The notes below the pieces were generated by a model. That model was not told where the DNA came from. It saw only the letters and a list, made by a program, of their open reading frames with translations, and did no database searches. Position numbers and translations under genes: made by a program. A DNA stretch of 48,400 bases. Origin: Candidatus Hermodarchaeota archaeon (GTDB lineage: Archaea > Asgardarchaeota > Hermodarchaeia > Hermodarchaeales > Hermodarchaeaceae). Positions 1-8,594 of the stretch are shown in pieces (the first letter of the stretch is position 1; every line of letters starts with the position of its first letter). The stretch is taken from assembly GCA_016840065.1 (NCBI GenBank), contig JAEOTB010000101.1, positions 1 to 48,400 of the forward strand, given 5' to 3'.

Positions 1-2736
1 GCTTCTTCTTATCCGGGTGTTCCGTTTACGACGGCGTTTTTGTATTTGTTTTTGTGGGCGGTTGGTGTTCGTGTTGATTTGATGTTGTTGTGTGTTTTGT
101 TTCCTGCTTTGATGGGTACGTTTGGTGTTTTTGCTGCGTTTTTTTTGGGGCGGGAGGTTGGGAATAAGGAGGTTGGTTTGTTTTGTTCGTTCTTTTTGGC
201 GATTGTTCCGTCGTATACTCAGCGTACTATTGTTGGGTTTTATGATAATGAGGCTATTGGTATTTTTGCGATTATTTTGACTTTGTTGTTCTTTGTTCGG
301 GCGTTGAGGAAGGGTAGTGTTGCTTCGGCGGTTCTTGGTGGTTTGTCTTTAGGTTATTTGTCGGCGAGTTGGAGTAGTTATTTGTATATTTTTGAGTTGT
401 TGGCGTTGTTTGCGCTTCTCCTTATCTTGTTGCGTCGTTATTCTCGGCGTCTTCTTGTCGCGTATTCGGGGACGATATTTGGTGGGTTGGCTATTGCGGT
501 TTGTGTTCCGCGGATTGGACCGGATTTTGTTCAGTCTACGATGGGGTTGATTCCCATTGGTGTTTTTGGTTTGATGGTGCTTATGGAGGTTGCTGGGACT
601 GTTCGGTTGAGTGAGAGGAGTGTGCCTGGTGCTGTGGTCGGTTTTACCACTCGTTTGCGTCCTTATGCAGCCTATGTGTTTGGGGCTATGTGCGCGCTTG
701 TCGTGGTTGGATTGGGCTTTCTATTCCAGTCTGGGTTGATAATCCAGACTCTTTCGGCGCCCGGGTTGAATCTGTTTTCTGGGCTTGCTGGGAAGTTCTC
801 CACGGTTCTTGATCCTTTCATTCGTCAGACCGCGTATCTGCTCGCATCGGTAGGTGAGCACCTTCCCTCTCCTTGGGCCTCGTTCTGGTATAACTTGGGT
901 TTTCTCATGCTTCTTATCCCCTTTGGGCTCTATACTGCCTTTAGGAGAGAGCGTGATTCTGATTTGTTGATAATTGTGTTCACTCTTACTGGAATCTACT
1001 TTACTGGGTCTATGATCCGCCTTGCGCTTCTTCTCGCTCCGGCAGCAGCTTTGGTGGGAGCCTACGGCTTGGTTGGTGTGTTAACGCCTTTCCGCACAGT
1101 TTATTGGCAGCGTCCAATTCTCACCCGTCGCCGCCGACGCATTACGCCTCCAATTTCCCGCGGCTTCGCCTCTGTGACATACATATTGGTGCTGCTGCTT
1201 TTGATGGGTACGGTCCTCTTCGCGATCCATGGTGCAAACAGCATGGGTAGTCCAGAAATGACACCTGGAAACAGAGAGCCAGCCACAGGTGAGGTAATAT
1301 TTCAGAGCAGAGATTATCTAGAAACATTCGGTTGGATGCGTAGCCATACTGCCACAGATTCTATCTTTGCCAGTTGGTGGGACTATGGTTACTGGACCCG
1401 TGTTATGGGTAATCGCTCGACGGTTGTGGATAATGCTACAACGAATAAGACGCAGATTGCCTGGATTGGTCGGATGCTTATGGAGGATGATCCAGTTGAG
1501 GCATTGCGAATTTGCCGCCGCTTCAACATTGATTATGTGTTTGTCCACTTTGGGTACGGCAAGCCGGGTTGGGGTGGTGATGAGGGTAAATGGCAGTGGA
1601 TGGCTAGGATTTCCTACGAGGTGTTTGGCGATGAAGTGGATGACGAGTTTGCATTCTGGAATCCAAACACTGGCGAATACCATGATCGATTCTTCAATTC
1701 GCTGCTGTTCAACATGCTCTATGTCAACGCTACAGATATTGAAAGTTTTGTTACGTTCTTAAACGAGCAACACGTTGATCCTACCGTTGATCCTGCACTC
1801 TCCATCTTTGAGGCATTTCCAATGGCCTATCAGTCGGAGACTCAGTTGATGAAGGTTTTCAAGCCAGATTATACCAGACTGGACAGCGAAATAGAGGTTA
1901 GAGGGGCTAGTGCCTATACTATTCATACTGGCCCTGGACCTACTGATGATCTCTCTTCTATTGTCATGGAGGTGGCTAACCCAGGTCTTCATCCGTTCGA
2001 AATCTCTAGCTTGGATGTTAAGTACTATGATGAGGTTGCAGAGGAGTGGCGAGTCGAAACCGTCAATGCGATTTTAGGATTGACTACAACCTCTGGCGAG
2101 ATGGAAGTTCCAGCCGGTGAATCGGTGGTTTGTAATGCTCGTGTTCAGCTGGAATTCGTTATTGGCACGATGATCGAAGTAACGGTAAATACTGATGATT
2201 TCCTTCCGCCTTTGAATACAACGGTACAGATTCCAGTCCGATCGCCTCCCCTGTACAACTTGACCGCTATTCAATCAGACTGCTATGCCTACGACAATGG
2301 TACAATCCATGTGGTGCTAGAGAATATCGGAGAGGGTTACTGTGAGGTAGATCGAGTAGCTCGTATTGAAGGTCATGATATCTTTCTCTCTGATAAGGCT
2401 GATCGAGGACTCCTATTGTTTACTGGTGAACAGATTGAATTCAATCTTGACGCTGCTGATGTAGGAGAAACCCTTACATCAGGGGAAAAAGTGAAGGTTG
2501 AAATCTTCTATATGGCGCTTGTCCCTGAATACTTGGGACAGAACGTAACACTAAACATGACTATACAAACAACTCCAACACCAAGTCAACCCAATTACCT
2601 CCCAATTCAGGGTAACCCATTGAACGGGATTAACCTCTATTTCGACCCGTCATCCCTAATGGCTTACGAAGTGGATTCGTCACTCTCTTGTTGCGCCTGC
2701 AGCTCTCTCTTCATTACCCGGCGATACTTCCCATAG
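1..2736 (+). CDS. aglB: Dolichyl-phosphooligosaccharide-protein glycotransferase (AglB/STT3), 5' end outside window
   Basis: Membrane oligosaccharyltransferase that moves a lipid-linked glycan onto Asn in N-x-S/T sequons of exported proteins. The frame is open from base 1, so the true N-terminus lies upstream; an ATG at 40 is internal. The N-terminal half is a series of hydrophobic segments with the luminal DxE motif (YDNE, about nt 241-252). The soluble C-terminal half carries the hallmark WWDYG at nt 1375-1389. The first ~700 nt are strikingly G/T-rich on the coding strand, and the end of the gene is A/C-rich. The last 73 nt overlap the convergent Nop10 gene. A predicted surface protein rich in N-x-S/T sites (46755-45817) is a plausible substrate. 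Family call is certain; the upstream extent is unknown. Confidence 0.96.
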   Translation, partial: ASSYPGVPFTTAFLYLFLWAVGVRVDLMLLCVLFPALMGTFGVFAAFFLGREVGNKEVGLFCSFFLAIVPSYTQRTIVGFYDNEAIGIFAIILTLLFFVRALRKGSVASAVLGGLSLGYLSASWSSYLYIFELLALFALLLILLRRYSRRLLVAYSGTIFGGLAIAVCVPRIGPDFVQSTMGLIPIGVFGLMVLMEVAGTVRLSERSVPGAVVGFTTRLRPYAAYVFGAMCALVVVGLGFLFQSGLIIQTLSAPGLNLFSGLAGKFSTVLDPFIRQTAYLLASVGEHLPSPWASFWYNLGFLMLLIPFGLYTAFRRERDSDLLIIVFTLTGIYFTGSMIRLALLLAPAAALVGAYGLVGVLTPFRTVYWQRPILTRRRRRITPPISRGFASVTYILVLLLLMGTVLFAIHGANSMGSPEMTPGNREPATGEVIFQSRDYLETFGWMRSHTATDSIFASWWDYGYWTRVMGNRSTVVDNATTNKTQIAWIGRMLMEDDPVEALRICRRFNIDYVFVHFGYGKPGWGGDEGKWQWMARISYEVFGDEVDDEFAFWNPNTGEYHDRFFNSLLFNMLYVNATDIESFVTFLNEQHVDPTVDPALSIFEAFPMAYQSETQLMKVFKPDYTRLDSEIEVRGASAYTIHTGPGPTDDLSSIVMEVANPGLHPFEISSLDVKYYDEVAEEWRVETVNAILGLTTTSGEMEVPAGESVVCNARVQLEFVIGTMIEVTVNTDDFLPPLNTTVQIPVRSPPLYNLTAIQSDCYAYDNGTIHVVLENIGEGYCEVDRVARIEGHDIFLSDKADRGLLLFTGEQIEFNLDAADVGETLTSGEKVKVEIFYMALVPEYLGQNVTLNMTIQTTPTPSQPNYLPIQGNPLNGINLYFDPSSLMAYEVDSSLSCCACSSLFITRRYFP

Positions 2737-2867
2737 CGGTCCTCGATAGAGAAGCGAGGTGGATGGGCAAAGACTACTGACCCGCCACAGATAGGACATT
2801 TATCTGGGTTCATCGTATAGTGAGAACAACGAGTACATTTCTTAAGTTGCCGAGGTAACGCTAACAC
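2664..2867 (-). CDS. nop10: H/ACA RNP protein Nop10
   Basis: Small zinc-ribbon protein of the H/ACA pseudouridylation RNP, which binds Cbf5. About 67 aa. It shows two CxxC pairs (KKCTRC and CPICGG) and the conserved PPRFSIEDRYGKYRR block typical of Nop10. The start is a GTG 9 nt after the aIF2-alpha stop, so it is the last gene of the replication/translation run on this strand. The start is uncertain by a few codons because no ATG is available. Its 3' end overlaps the tail of the convergent aglB by 73 nt. The aIF2-alpha/Nop10 neighbourhood is a common archaeal arrangement. Confidence 0.95.
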   Translation of the reverse strand: MLALPRQLKKCTRCSHYTMNPDKCPICGGSVVFAHPPRFSIEDRYGKYRRVMKRELQAQQESDESTS

Positions 2868-2876
2868 CTCATCAAT

Positions 2877-3686
2877 CTAGGAGCGGGATACGACGCTGCC
2901 CTCTCCGCCGCACTCCTCGATTACTCTTAGGCTTTCCTCTACGGCACGGTCGAGAATGCTCTCCGCATCCTTGGCACCTTTTGCTCTTAACCGAATCCGG
3001 TACCGTGGTGCACCGTCAACGAATACCTCACCCTTTGCAGGTGCTACTACTGCCTGAGCAGCCAGTAGAGCCTTTCTAACACCTTCAACCCCTTCAGCGC
3101 TGGAACAGGATAGTTGTATCGTGACTTCGAGACTGATTTCCCTAACAACAACATGAATCATTGCAAGCTCGTGGAGTACATCTGCCCATTTCTTTGGTAC
3201 TCCAAGATCTCTTAGAACCGTGGCGCCCTTCTCTTTAGCCTCTTCTAGAGCCTCAAGCATGTCACTGAACTTTGATTCCATTAGTTTACCAGCTAATTCA
3301 AAGGCTTCTTCATAAGTTGTTTTAAGCCGCTCTGCTGCTAACTCGAGTAGCCTTTTTCCACGTTGACCACGTTTCCATTCTTGAATCTTCATCCGGGAAT
3401 GCTCTTTAGTTACACGACGTAACGAGAGGTCGATTTGTCCCCTCCGTGAATCGACACGGAGAACCTTCCCTACAATTTTCTGGCTTTCTCTAACGAAGTT
3501 GCGAATGTTTCTTACCCAAGTGGAAGCTATTTCGGATATGTGGATGAAAGCTTCACGGTCATCGTGTTCATCAAGGTTTGCATAAGCGCCATGCGATGTA
3601 ATTCGTGTTACCGTGGCTATTACAAGTTCTCCCACACCAGGGATCGACGAACCTCCACTACTATGCGCATCTCGGTCTTCAGACAT
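2877..3686 (-). CDS. Translation initiation factor aIF2 subunit alpha
   Basis: Alpha subunit of the heterotrimeric aIF2 that brings Met-tRNAi to the small subunit. About 269 aa, the usual length. Domain 1 is an S1 OB fold (residues ~17-90, with GVGELVIATV and AFIHISEIA). It is followed by a helical domain (KEHSRMKIQEWKRGQRGKRL) and a C-terminal alpha/beta domain that contacts aIF2-gamma. An upstream in-frame GTG at 3692 exists, but ATG 3686 has the better SD spacing (AGGTG). It lies between eS27 and Nop10. The beta subunit is encoded far away at 39643; gamma is not in the window. Confidence 0.96.
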   Translation of the reverse strand: MSEDRDAHSSGGSSIPGVGELVIATVTRITSHGAYANLDEHDDREAFIHISEIASTWVRNIRNFVRESQKIVGKVLRVDSRRGQIDLSLRRVTKEHSRMKIQEWKRGQRGKRLLELAAERLKTTYEEAFELAGKLMESKFSDMLEALEEAKEKGATVLRDLGVPKKWADVLHELAMIHVVVREISLEVTIQLSCSSAEGVEGVRKALLAAQAVVAPAKGEVFVDGAPRYRIRLRAKGAKDAESILDRAVEESLRVIEECGGEGSVVSRS

Positions 3687-3728
3687 TTGCACGACACCTA
3701 CAATAAAACCTAACAGGCACTATTCTGA

Positions 3729-3926
3729 TCAGTCTAGTTCAGATACAATTTCGCCGAGAATTTCAGCCTTCCCCCCAGTCGGCTTCAATAGGGGTTTCTC
3801 ACAGACATCACATTTTACAACAATTGTTGACCAACCAAAGACTATCTGTGTATCATTATCACACTCGGGACACTTCACAATATAGAACCGAGAAGTTGGT
3901 TCCGGTATCTGTCCTTTCCTAGACAT
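3729..3926 (-). CDS. rps27e: 30S ribosomal protein eS27
   Basis: Small zinc-binding 30S protein, 65 aa from the chosen start. It shows the four zinc cysteines as CPEC ... CDVC, and the TSRFYIVKC and GGKAEI segments typical of S27e. The start at ATG 3926 is preferred over an upstream in-frame codon (3947) because AAGGTGAG lies just upstream and the family begins near this residue. It is 10 nt from the end of eL44 and is transcribed with it, GINS and PriS. Confidence 0.95.
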   Translation of the reverse strand: MSRKGQIPEPTSRFYIVKCPECDNDTQIVFGWSTIVVKCDVCEKPLLKPTGGKAEILGEIVSELD

Positions 3927-3936
3927 TTCACTCACC

Positions 3937-4218
3937 TTACTGAACAAACTCTATCTTCTTCAACCTATTGCCTTTACGGACGGTTGTGTGACCGCAAACC
4001 TTACACTTGTATCTAATCACATACTTCTTTGTACCAGATTTTGCGAATCGTTTCTGAACTGGTTTTGGTTGCGAGCCATACCCTGCTTTTTTCCGGTGAT
4101 AGCGTCTAACTCCAGCAGCAAGGCGACGCTCTCGGCCTTTCTTGTACAACGAGAGCGTGTGCTCCTTATGCACCTTACAACGTGCGCAATAGGTCTTAAC
4201 TGTCTTGGGTGCTTTCAC
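3937..4218 (-). CDS. rpl44e: 50S ribosomal protein eL44 (L44e)
   Basis: Zinc-ribbon 50S protein (L36a/L44e family), about 93 aa. It has an N-terminal CARC and a C-terminal CKVCG zinc ligand pair, with the basic RRYHRKKAGYGSQPKPVQKR stretch between them. GTG 4218 is taken as start because GGAG sits about 10 nt upstream; a TTG at 4233 is also possible. Either start lies inside the 3' end of the GINS gene, which stops at 4196, so the two genes overlap and are probably translationally coupled. Confidence 0.93.
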   Translation of the reverse strand: MKAPKTVKTYCARCKVHKEHTLSLYKKGRERRLAAGVRRYHRKKAGYGSQPKPVQKRFAKSGTKKYVIRYKCKVCGHTTVRKGNRLKKIEFVQ

Positions 4219-4798
4219 TTCGGTCAGCTCCAATAACGACAGGCTCTGCCCCGTTTCGCCGTATTATTCCACGGGCATTTTCGAGGGGGAGTACCGCCAA
4301 GTCATCAGCCCTAAACGGTCCAAATGTTTTTAAATCTACTCCAACGATTTGAGGATAATCTTCAAGGAATCGGACGAGGGATAGGCTAGAGGACGAATCG
4401 GATTCCATTGGTGCGAATATATCTTCCTCCAACATCATAACTGAGCGCAGATTTCTCGTTGTTTGTTCTACGAAACGTTGTTCCTGCCTTGTCAAAAGGC
4501 TGTGGTCAATTGTTTCTGAAGCGAGCACCAGCGCTATAATCTTCCTTATACGATGTTGTAAAAGGCTCCTCAGTATAAAACGCAGATTGGACAACTCGGT
4601 TTCAAGTAGGAGGCGATGAAGCTTTGTCACATCCTCTGATTGCACCTCTGATATCAGCTGTTCTATGTAGACTCTTAGCCTTTGCATGAATGTCTCACGG
4701 AGAGAAAGTAGTTTGTTTGACGACCGCTCCTGTTTCCAATATTCAAATAACGACTCGTATATTATCCGCGCCTCCTTATTCACTAATTGTTGCCACAC
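4196..4798 (-). CDS. GINS complex subunit (Gins15/Gins51 type)
   Basis: Subunit of the archaeal GINS complex that joins MCM and Cdc45/GAN in the replicative helicase. About 200 aa. The long helical N-terminal A domain is followed by a C-terminal small B domain with LVRFLEDYPQIVGVD and GPFRADDLAVLP, the order of the Gins15/Sld5 type. Start GTG 4798; a second GTG at 4783 is possible. It overlaps the end of priS by 23 nt and the start of eL44, matching the common archaeal priS-GINS neighbourhood. No second GINS (Gins23) is in the window, so the complex may be a homotetramer or the partner is encoded elsewhere. Confidence 0.88.
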   Translation of the reverse strand: MWQQLVNKEARIIYESLFEYWKQERSSNKLLSLRETFMQRLRVYIEQLISEVQSEDVTKLHRLLLETELSNLRFILRSLLQHRIRKIIALVLASETIDHSLLTRQEQRFVEQTTRNLRSVMMLEEDIFAPMESDSSSSLSLVRFLEDYPQIVGVDLKTFGPFRADDLAVLPLENARGIIRRNGAEPVVIGADRSESTQDS

Positions 4799-6008
4799 CC
4801 TTGCCTAAGAGCAAGATAGCAGCCGAGAGAGGAAGCTCACGCCTGCATTCTGTCATAGGTGAGTATTCAGTGTTCCCCAATCTGAATCCAGGCGAGTCTT
4901 TCACATAGATTTCTAGAGAGCCCTCGAATACTTGGACATCACTAAATGGATCAAAGCCATCTAGTGACTTCATGTCTAATTGTTTAACGAGGAACCCAGT
5001 TTTACCATGCAACGAACCTGGAAGTCGAATGAGGCGGTGAATATCAGTTGTAACTGGTTCGTCTACCTTTGCACCCATCTGGTCAACCGCAAACTGGGCA
5101 ATGGCGCGCCATGCAACCTTACCGAGGCCTTTAGGCAATATGTATCTGGGCGGGTCTTCATCTAGCCTTCTCAGAATGGAGGGAGCCTCACGGACTAATT
5201 TCTCTTTCTGATGGACCTTCAAGTGAGGTATCTCCTTTATTATGGTCGGATTTTTGAAAATTGCTTGAATACCATGAGCGAGTTTCTGTTCCCACCCAAT
5301 TGTACGAACATTGGGCCCTTTTGGTATTCCGTACGATCGATCTACAAAGCCATGGTGTGGGAAATCCAGCCCTACACCAGTAATATAATCGATGATTTCT
5401 CGGCGTTCTGCGGAACCCAGAGGTTGGACTTCTTCTGTAAAACAGTGAACATGATATCCACGGTGCCCTGAGAAGACTATCATGATATCGTCGAGTTTTA
5501 CGCCGAAATCTGGCAATAGGAAATCTTCAATTATCTTGACTGCTTCGCTTCTTGCAGCGTCAAGGCATTCCTTACACATCCACTTCTGTTCCTGTATTGC
5601 TGATGATTTGCATTTCGGACAAGCATCAGGTCTTCGACCCTTTCCTCTGACCTCACACTCTTTGCAGAACCATTTATCGTGAAGCTTCTGACAGGGGAGC
5701 GTTAAATGATCAGCGTCGATATCAAAGATTAGGTTAGCGCCTAGCCATTCTTTTAGCGGCATCTTGGGTGCGTCAGGTTTCTCGTATTTTGCAGCAGAGT
5801 AGAAAACATGAGCCGGGCCCTCTTTTGCTATGAAATCAACCAGTTCCTTCTTCTCTATGAAACTGGTATGACGAAGCGCGCCCCTTCGAGTGAACCAGAA
5901 AAAGGCGAATTCACGTTGCTCAAATTCAAGTGGCACTGTAATGTTATCGGGTTTCCGCTCGTAGTATGCCGCAAACTGGTTCTTTAGGAATGCTTCGGTT
6001 TTATCCAC
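4776..6008 (-). CDS. priS: DNA primase small (catalytic) subunit PriS
   Basis: Catalytic subunit of the archaeo-eukaryotic primase, about 410 aa. Visible motifs are the metal-binding DIDAD in LIFDIDADHL, a cysteine-rich insertion (CKEC ... CPKC ... CKEC) and the nucleotide-binding SGHRGYHVH loop. GTG 6008 is the start, preceded by a very strong SD (AGGAGGAGGAG). It overlaps PriL by 25 nt upstream and GINS downstream, so primase subunits, PCNA and GINS form one replication operon. The zinc segment carries more CxxC pairs than the minimal Pyrococcus-type knob. Confidence 0.96.
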   Translation of the reverse strand: MDKTEAFLKNQFAAYYERKPDNITVPLEFEQREFAFFWFTRRGALRHTSFIEKKELVDFIAKEGPAHVFYSAAKYEKPDAPKMPLKEWLGANLIFDIDADHLTLPCQKLHDKWFCKECEVRGKGRRPDACPKCKSSAIQEQKWMCKECLDAARSEAVKIIEDFLLPDFGVKLDDIMIVFSGHRGYHVHCFTEEVQPLGSAERREIIDYITGVGLDFPHHGFVDRSYGIPKGPNVRTIGWEQKLAHGIQAIFKNPTIIKEIPHLKVHQKEKLVREAPSILRRLDEDPPRYILPKGLGKVAWRAIAQFAVDQMGAKVDEPVTTDIHRLIRLPGSLHGKTGFLVKQLDMKSLDGFDPFSDVQVFEGSLEIYVKDSPGFRLGNTEYSPMTECRRELPLSAAILLLGKGVATISE

Positions 6009-7027
6009 TTTCTCCTCCTCCTATAGTAAGCGAGAGGATGACGTATGTATTCACAATATTTGTCCTTATTCACACAAAGTCGAGTGGAAACCAAATACGC
6101 ACATGCAGGTGGAGTATATTCGGTGCTCCCTCGCTTACCAGCAATGTGTTCAACCTGATACCTCGCGAGATCTTCACGGAAGTCTGGAGCCTTTACGAAC
6201 AAGTTTAGAATTGCGTCGACATCCATACCTACGTTTAGTAGAAAAGCCGTTACGGTAAATCTTGCAATGTGCGAAAGGGGTTTACCTTCAGCCATATCAG
6301 CGATAAGAGCCTTAATACAAGGCGGAAAGGCTTCGGGAACTATTTCCCCCATTATTTCTTGCTTCATACGTTCCGTACGACTGCGAACAACATTTTCTAG
6401 TTCTTCATACATTTGCTGGATGTTGGGTGGAAAGGGCGGCGAAACTCGTTTAACATCACTGATTAGTAGTTGTTCCACTGCTGCTCGAAGCACTCGTGCA
6501 GTATCTCCTTTTCTAAGAAGAACAAAGCCATTGACCATTCGTTTGTTTACTAGCTTCCATTCACGTTCATGAAAGCCAGCCGTTGCAGCAAGATAATTTG
6601 CGAAATGTAGTCGATGAGAGAATTCACGTCCAGCAATTCGAGTGGGTTTAGGATCTAACTGCCAATTGAAATTACGCTCAGCTATTGTTGCTAGCTTCAT
6701 ATCGGACTCCTTAAGGAAATAACGCTCAGCACGTTTAGCCTCCGCTGTAGCCCAACGCCGTCGGAAAAACATACTTTTTATTGCGTCAACCATTACCTTC
6801 GCAACAAAAAAACTAGCAAGTTCTACAAACTCACTACTCGTCTCACTTTTCAGAGTCAAAGGCTCTGTAGTCTCAAGAGCTTGAAGAAGCCTCCTCCGAG
6901 TTTGTTGAATCACCTGAGCATTTGCATCAATCTCTTTGAGAGAAACATCTAACTCTTTTAGTAAATTCCGTGCTGAAATTGACCACGGATATTTCGCAGC
7001 CTCATAGATTTTAGTATCCTCGAGCAT
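5984..7027 (-). CDS. priL: DNA primase large subunit PriL
   Basis: Regulatory Fe-S subunit of primase, about 347 aa from the chosen start. The N-terminal helical domain begins YEAAKYPWSISARNLL. The C-terminal domain holds four candidate 4Fe-4S cysteines, in FPPCIKAL, PPACAYLVSTRLC and DKYCEYIRHP. ATG 7027 is chosen because AGGA lies ~5 nt upstream. An ATG at 7048 would overlap the PCNA stop, and upstream codons to 7132 run through PCNA and lack family similarity. The gene sits directly after PCNA and overlaps priS. Confidence 0.94.
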   Translation of the reverse strand: MLEDTKIYEAAKYPWSISARNLLKELDVSLKEIDANAQVIQQTRRRLLQALETTEPLTLKSETSSEFVELASFFVAKVMVDAIKSMFFRRRWATAEAKRAERYFLKESDMKLATIAERNFNWQLDPKPTRIAGREFSHRLHFANYLAATAGFHEREWKLVNKRMVNGFVLLRKGDTARVLRAAVEQLLISDVKRVSPPFPPNIQQMYEELENVVRSRTERMKQEIMGEIVPEAFPPCIKALIADMAEGKPLSHIARFTVTAFLLNVGMDVDAILNLFVKAPDFREDLARYQVEHIAGKRGSTEYTPPACAYLVSTRLCVNKDKYCEYIRHPLAYYRRRRKWIKPKHS

Positions 7028-7037
7028 TTGTCCTGCC

Positions 7038-7793
7038 TTAGAATTCATCTTCAACTCGCGGCGCAAGATAATAGATAATATGGCCACCGTTGATAACTGT
7101 AAAAACCAGTTTAATTGGTGTTCCCTCACCAAATTCGACTTGGACAGTATCAGACGCAGCTACTGCCTTCATCATATCACTCAGATACTCTAACGCGTAA
7201 AGAGACTTAGCCGGTTGCTTGACTTTGTATTCAAGAAGCGCTTCATCTTCTTTGCTGAGGCGCACTTCAAAGTTACCTGTGTCCCCTCTTGCAGAAATAA
7301 TCAATGCCTTTTTTGTGGCATTTAACGCGACAAAATCGCTAACGATATCCGCATCTTGAATGATTTCCTTTAGCGTGTCAGCAGTGATTTTAACAGAAAC
7401 GCCAAATTCGACTGACAGCGTTGGTGGACGTTCATCTCCCAACTCTATCAAGGCCACACTGAAGCTACGACGTGTTCGTCCTAGAAGTGTGATTACTAAT
7501 TTATTTGATTCATGATCCACACTTAGTTCCAGACTATTTCCTGAACCAGCCCGCTTGACAATCTTCTCTATCTCATCGAGGTTAATTCCGATTTTACTTT
7601 CCTCGTCACATTTATACTCACTAAAAGCACCTTTCGGTAGCTCGAAATCAACCATGGCTATTCTCGATGGATCCATGGCGCGAAGAGTAAGACCCTTAGG
7701 TGAAATCTCGAAATTTGCTTCGTCGACGAGAGCCGAGATGGCGCTTATGAGAGCTTGCCATGTCTTTGCGTCTTCAAACTTGGCCGTAAACAT
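7038..7793 (-). CDS. pcn: DNA polymerase sliding clamp PCNA
   Basis: Homotrimeric sliding clamp, 251 aa, the normal length. It shows family segments such as LRAMDPSRIAMVDFELP in the N-terminal domain and a C-terminal YYLAPRVEDEF like the tail that lines the PIP-box pocket. The start is ATG 7793, immediately after the stop of the RPA14-like gene (7794). It precedes PriL, PriS and GINS, so clamp, primase and helicase factor are probably co-transcribed. Confidence 0.97.
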   Translation of the reverse strand: MFTAKFEDAKTWQALISAISALVDEANFEISPKGLTLRAMDPSRIAMVDFELPKGAFSEYKCDEESKIGINLDEIEKIVKRAGSGNSLELSVDHESNKLVITLLGRTRRSFSVALIELGDERPPTLSVEFGVSVKITADTLKEIIQDADIVSDFVALNATKKALIISARGDTGNFEVRLSKEDEALLEYKVKQPAKSLYALEYLSDMMKAVAASDTVQVEFGEGTPIKLVFTVINGGHIIYYLAPRVEDEF

Positions 7794-8144
7794 TTAGTCA
7801 TTCCTCCTAGGAAATGAGGTTTTGAATAATCGTATAGCACGTTTATATAATTGCTTATCAAGAGCAGCGATGTCCTGGATTAAATCCGCTCGAACCAATA
7901 GCGTCCCGTCGCTTGAAAGAGAAATCGTGCCAAAAACCCGGATGAAGGCTTGGAGCTTTGGAGAATCCTCTACTGATACATTAACTCGGCCAGTGTCATC
8001 ACTAAGCGTTATCAATCCATTCTGCACATCCACTACGAATCCCATTATTCGTACACGCCGACCAACATCCTCTCCCGATAGGGCACTAATTTCTTCAAAG
8101 ATTGCAGCCTCTCTGACAAAAGAAGTTCCTGACACATTCACCAT
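7794..8144 (-). CDS. Small OB-fold protein, RPA14/Rpa3-like
   Basis: A 116-aa single OB-fold protein. The core pattern is GRRVRIMGFVVDV ... GLITLSDDTGRVNVSV ... FIRVFGTI, followed by a C-terminal helix (DKQLYKRAIRLF) placed like the trimerisation helix of RPA14. The call rests on this layout and on direct adjacency to PCNA and primase. It probably acts in single-stranded DNA binding, perhaps with the RPA32-like protein at 38701. A Stn1/Ten1-like or general OB protein remains possible. It heads the minus-strand replication run. Confidence 0.72.
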   Translation of the reverse strand: MVNVSGTSFVREAAIFEEISALSGEDVGRRVRIMGFVVDVQNGLITLSDDTGRVNVSVEDSPKLQAFIRVFGTISLSSDGTLLVRADLIQDIAALDKQLYKRAIRLFKTSFPRRND

Positions 8145-8313
8145 CTACTTACATAGCAAGAATTTCTAATAATCAATTTAAACCTGTCCATTACAAAGGC
8201 AGCGAGGAAGGAAAGATTAAAAGCCTATCTGCTTTGATGAAGTTCTATTCCTTTTCACAGAAAGGAGAACTAATTTCATAAAAACTACAAACCTAGCATT
8301 TGAGGTGTTTTTT

Positions 8314-8565
8314 TTGTCCTGGAGAACTATCCCTCTTCGAAATGTCATTCTAGCACTTCTTGAAAAACGACAAGGTGTGCTCATAGACAAAGAACTTATC
8401 AGATTACTAAAAGCCCTAAGAGATACCACTACTCCATCAGAGTTGAATCGAACGTTAATGGAACTAGAGATTTGCGGACTTGTACATGTTCAACAGATTA
8501 CAAAGTCAAAGAGGAAGATTGAACGGGTTACTAGTCGTCGATATCTCACCATCGCAGAAGACTGA
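8314..8565 (+). CDS. Small winged-helix protein of unknown function
   Basis: About 83 aa. I do not recognise the family. The pattern of helices (LRNVILALLEKRQGV, then SELNRTLMELEICGLVHV) followed by a basic beta-like segment with KSKRKIERV resembles a small winged helix, with the second region as the recognition helix. TTG 8314 is chosen because GAGGTG lies 6 nt upstream; GTG 8305 would be part of that same SD. It stands alone, divergent from the PCNA operon across ~170 nt, and faces the end of the cdc48 gene. A DNA-binding regulator is a guess. Confidence 0.7.
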   Translation: MSWRTIPLRNVILALLEKRQGVLIDKELIRLLKALRDTTTPSELNRTLMELEICGLVHVQQITKSKRKIERVTSRRYLTIAED

Positions 8566-8594
8566 CAATGGTTCTGCATTATTCGTAGGTTCAG

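Noticed and set aside
1318..1683. 121-codon antisense frame in aglB
   Set aside because: No recognisable domain, and the sense frame carries the WWDYG active-site motif in the same stretch.
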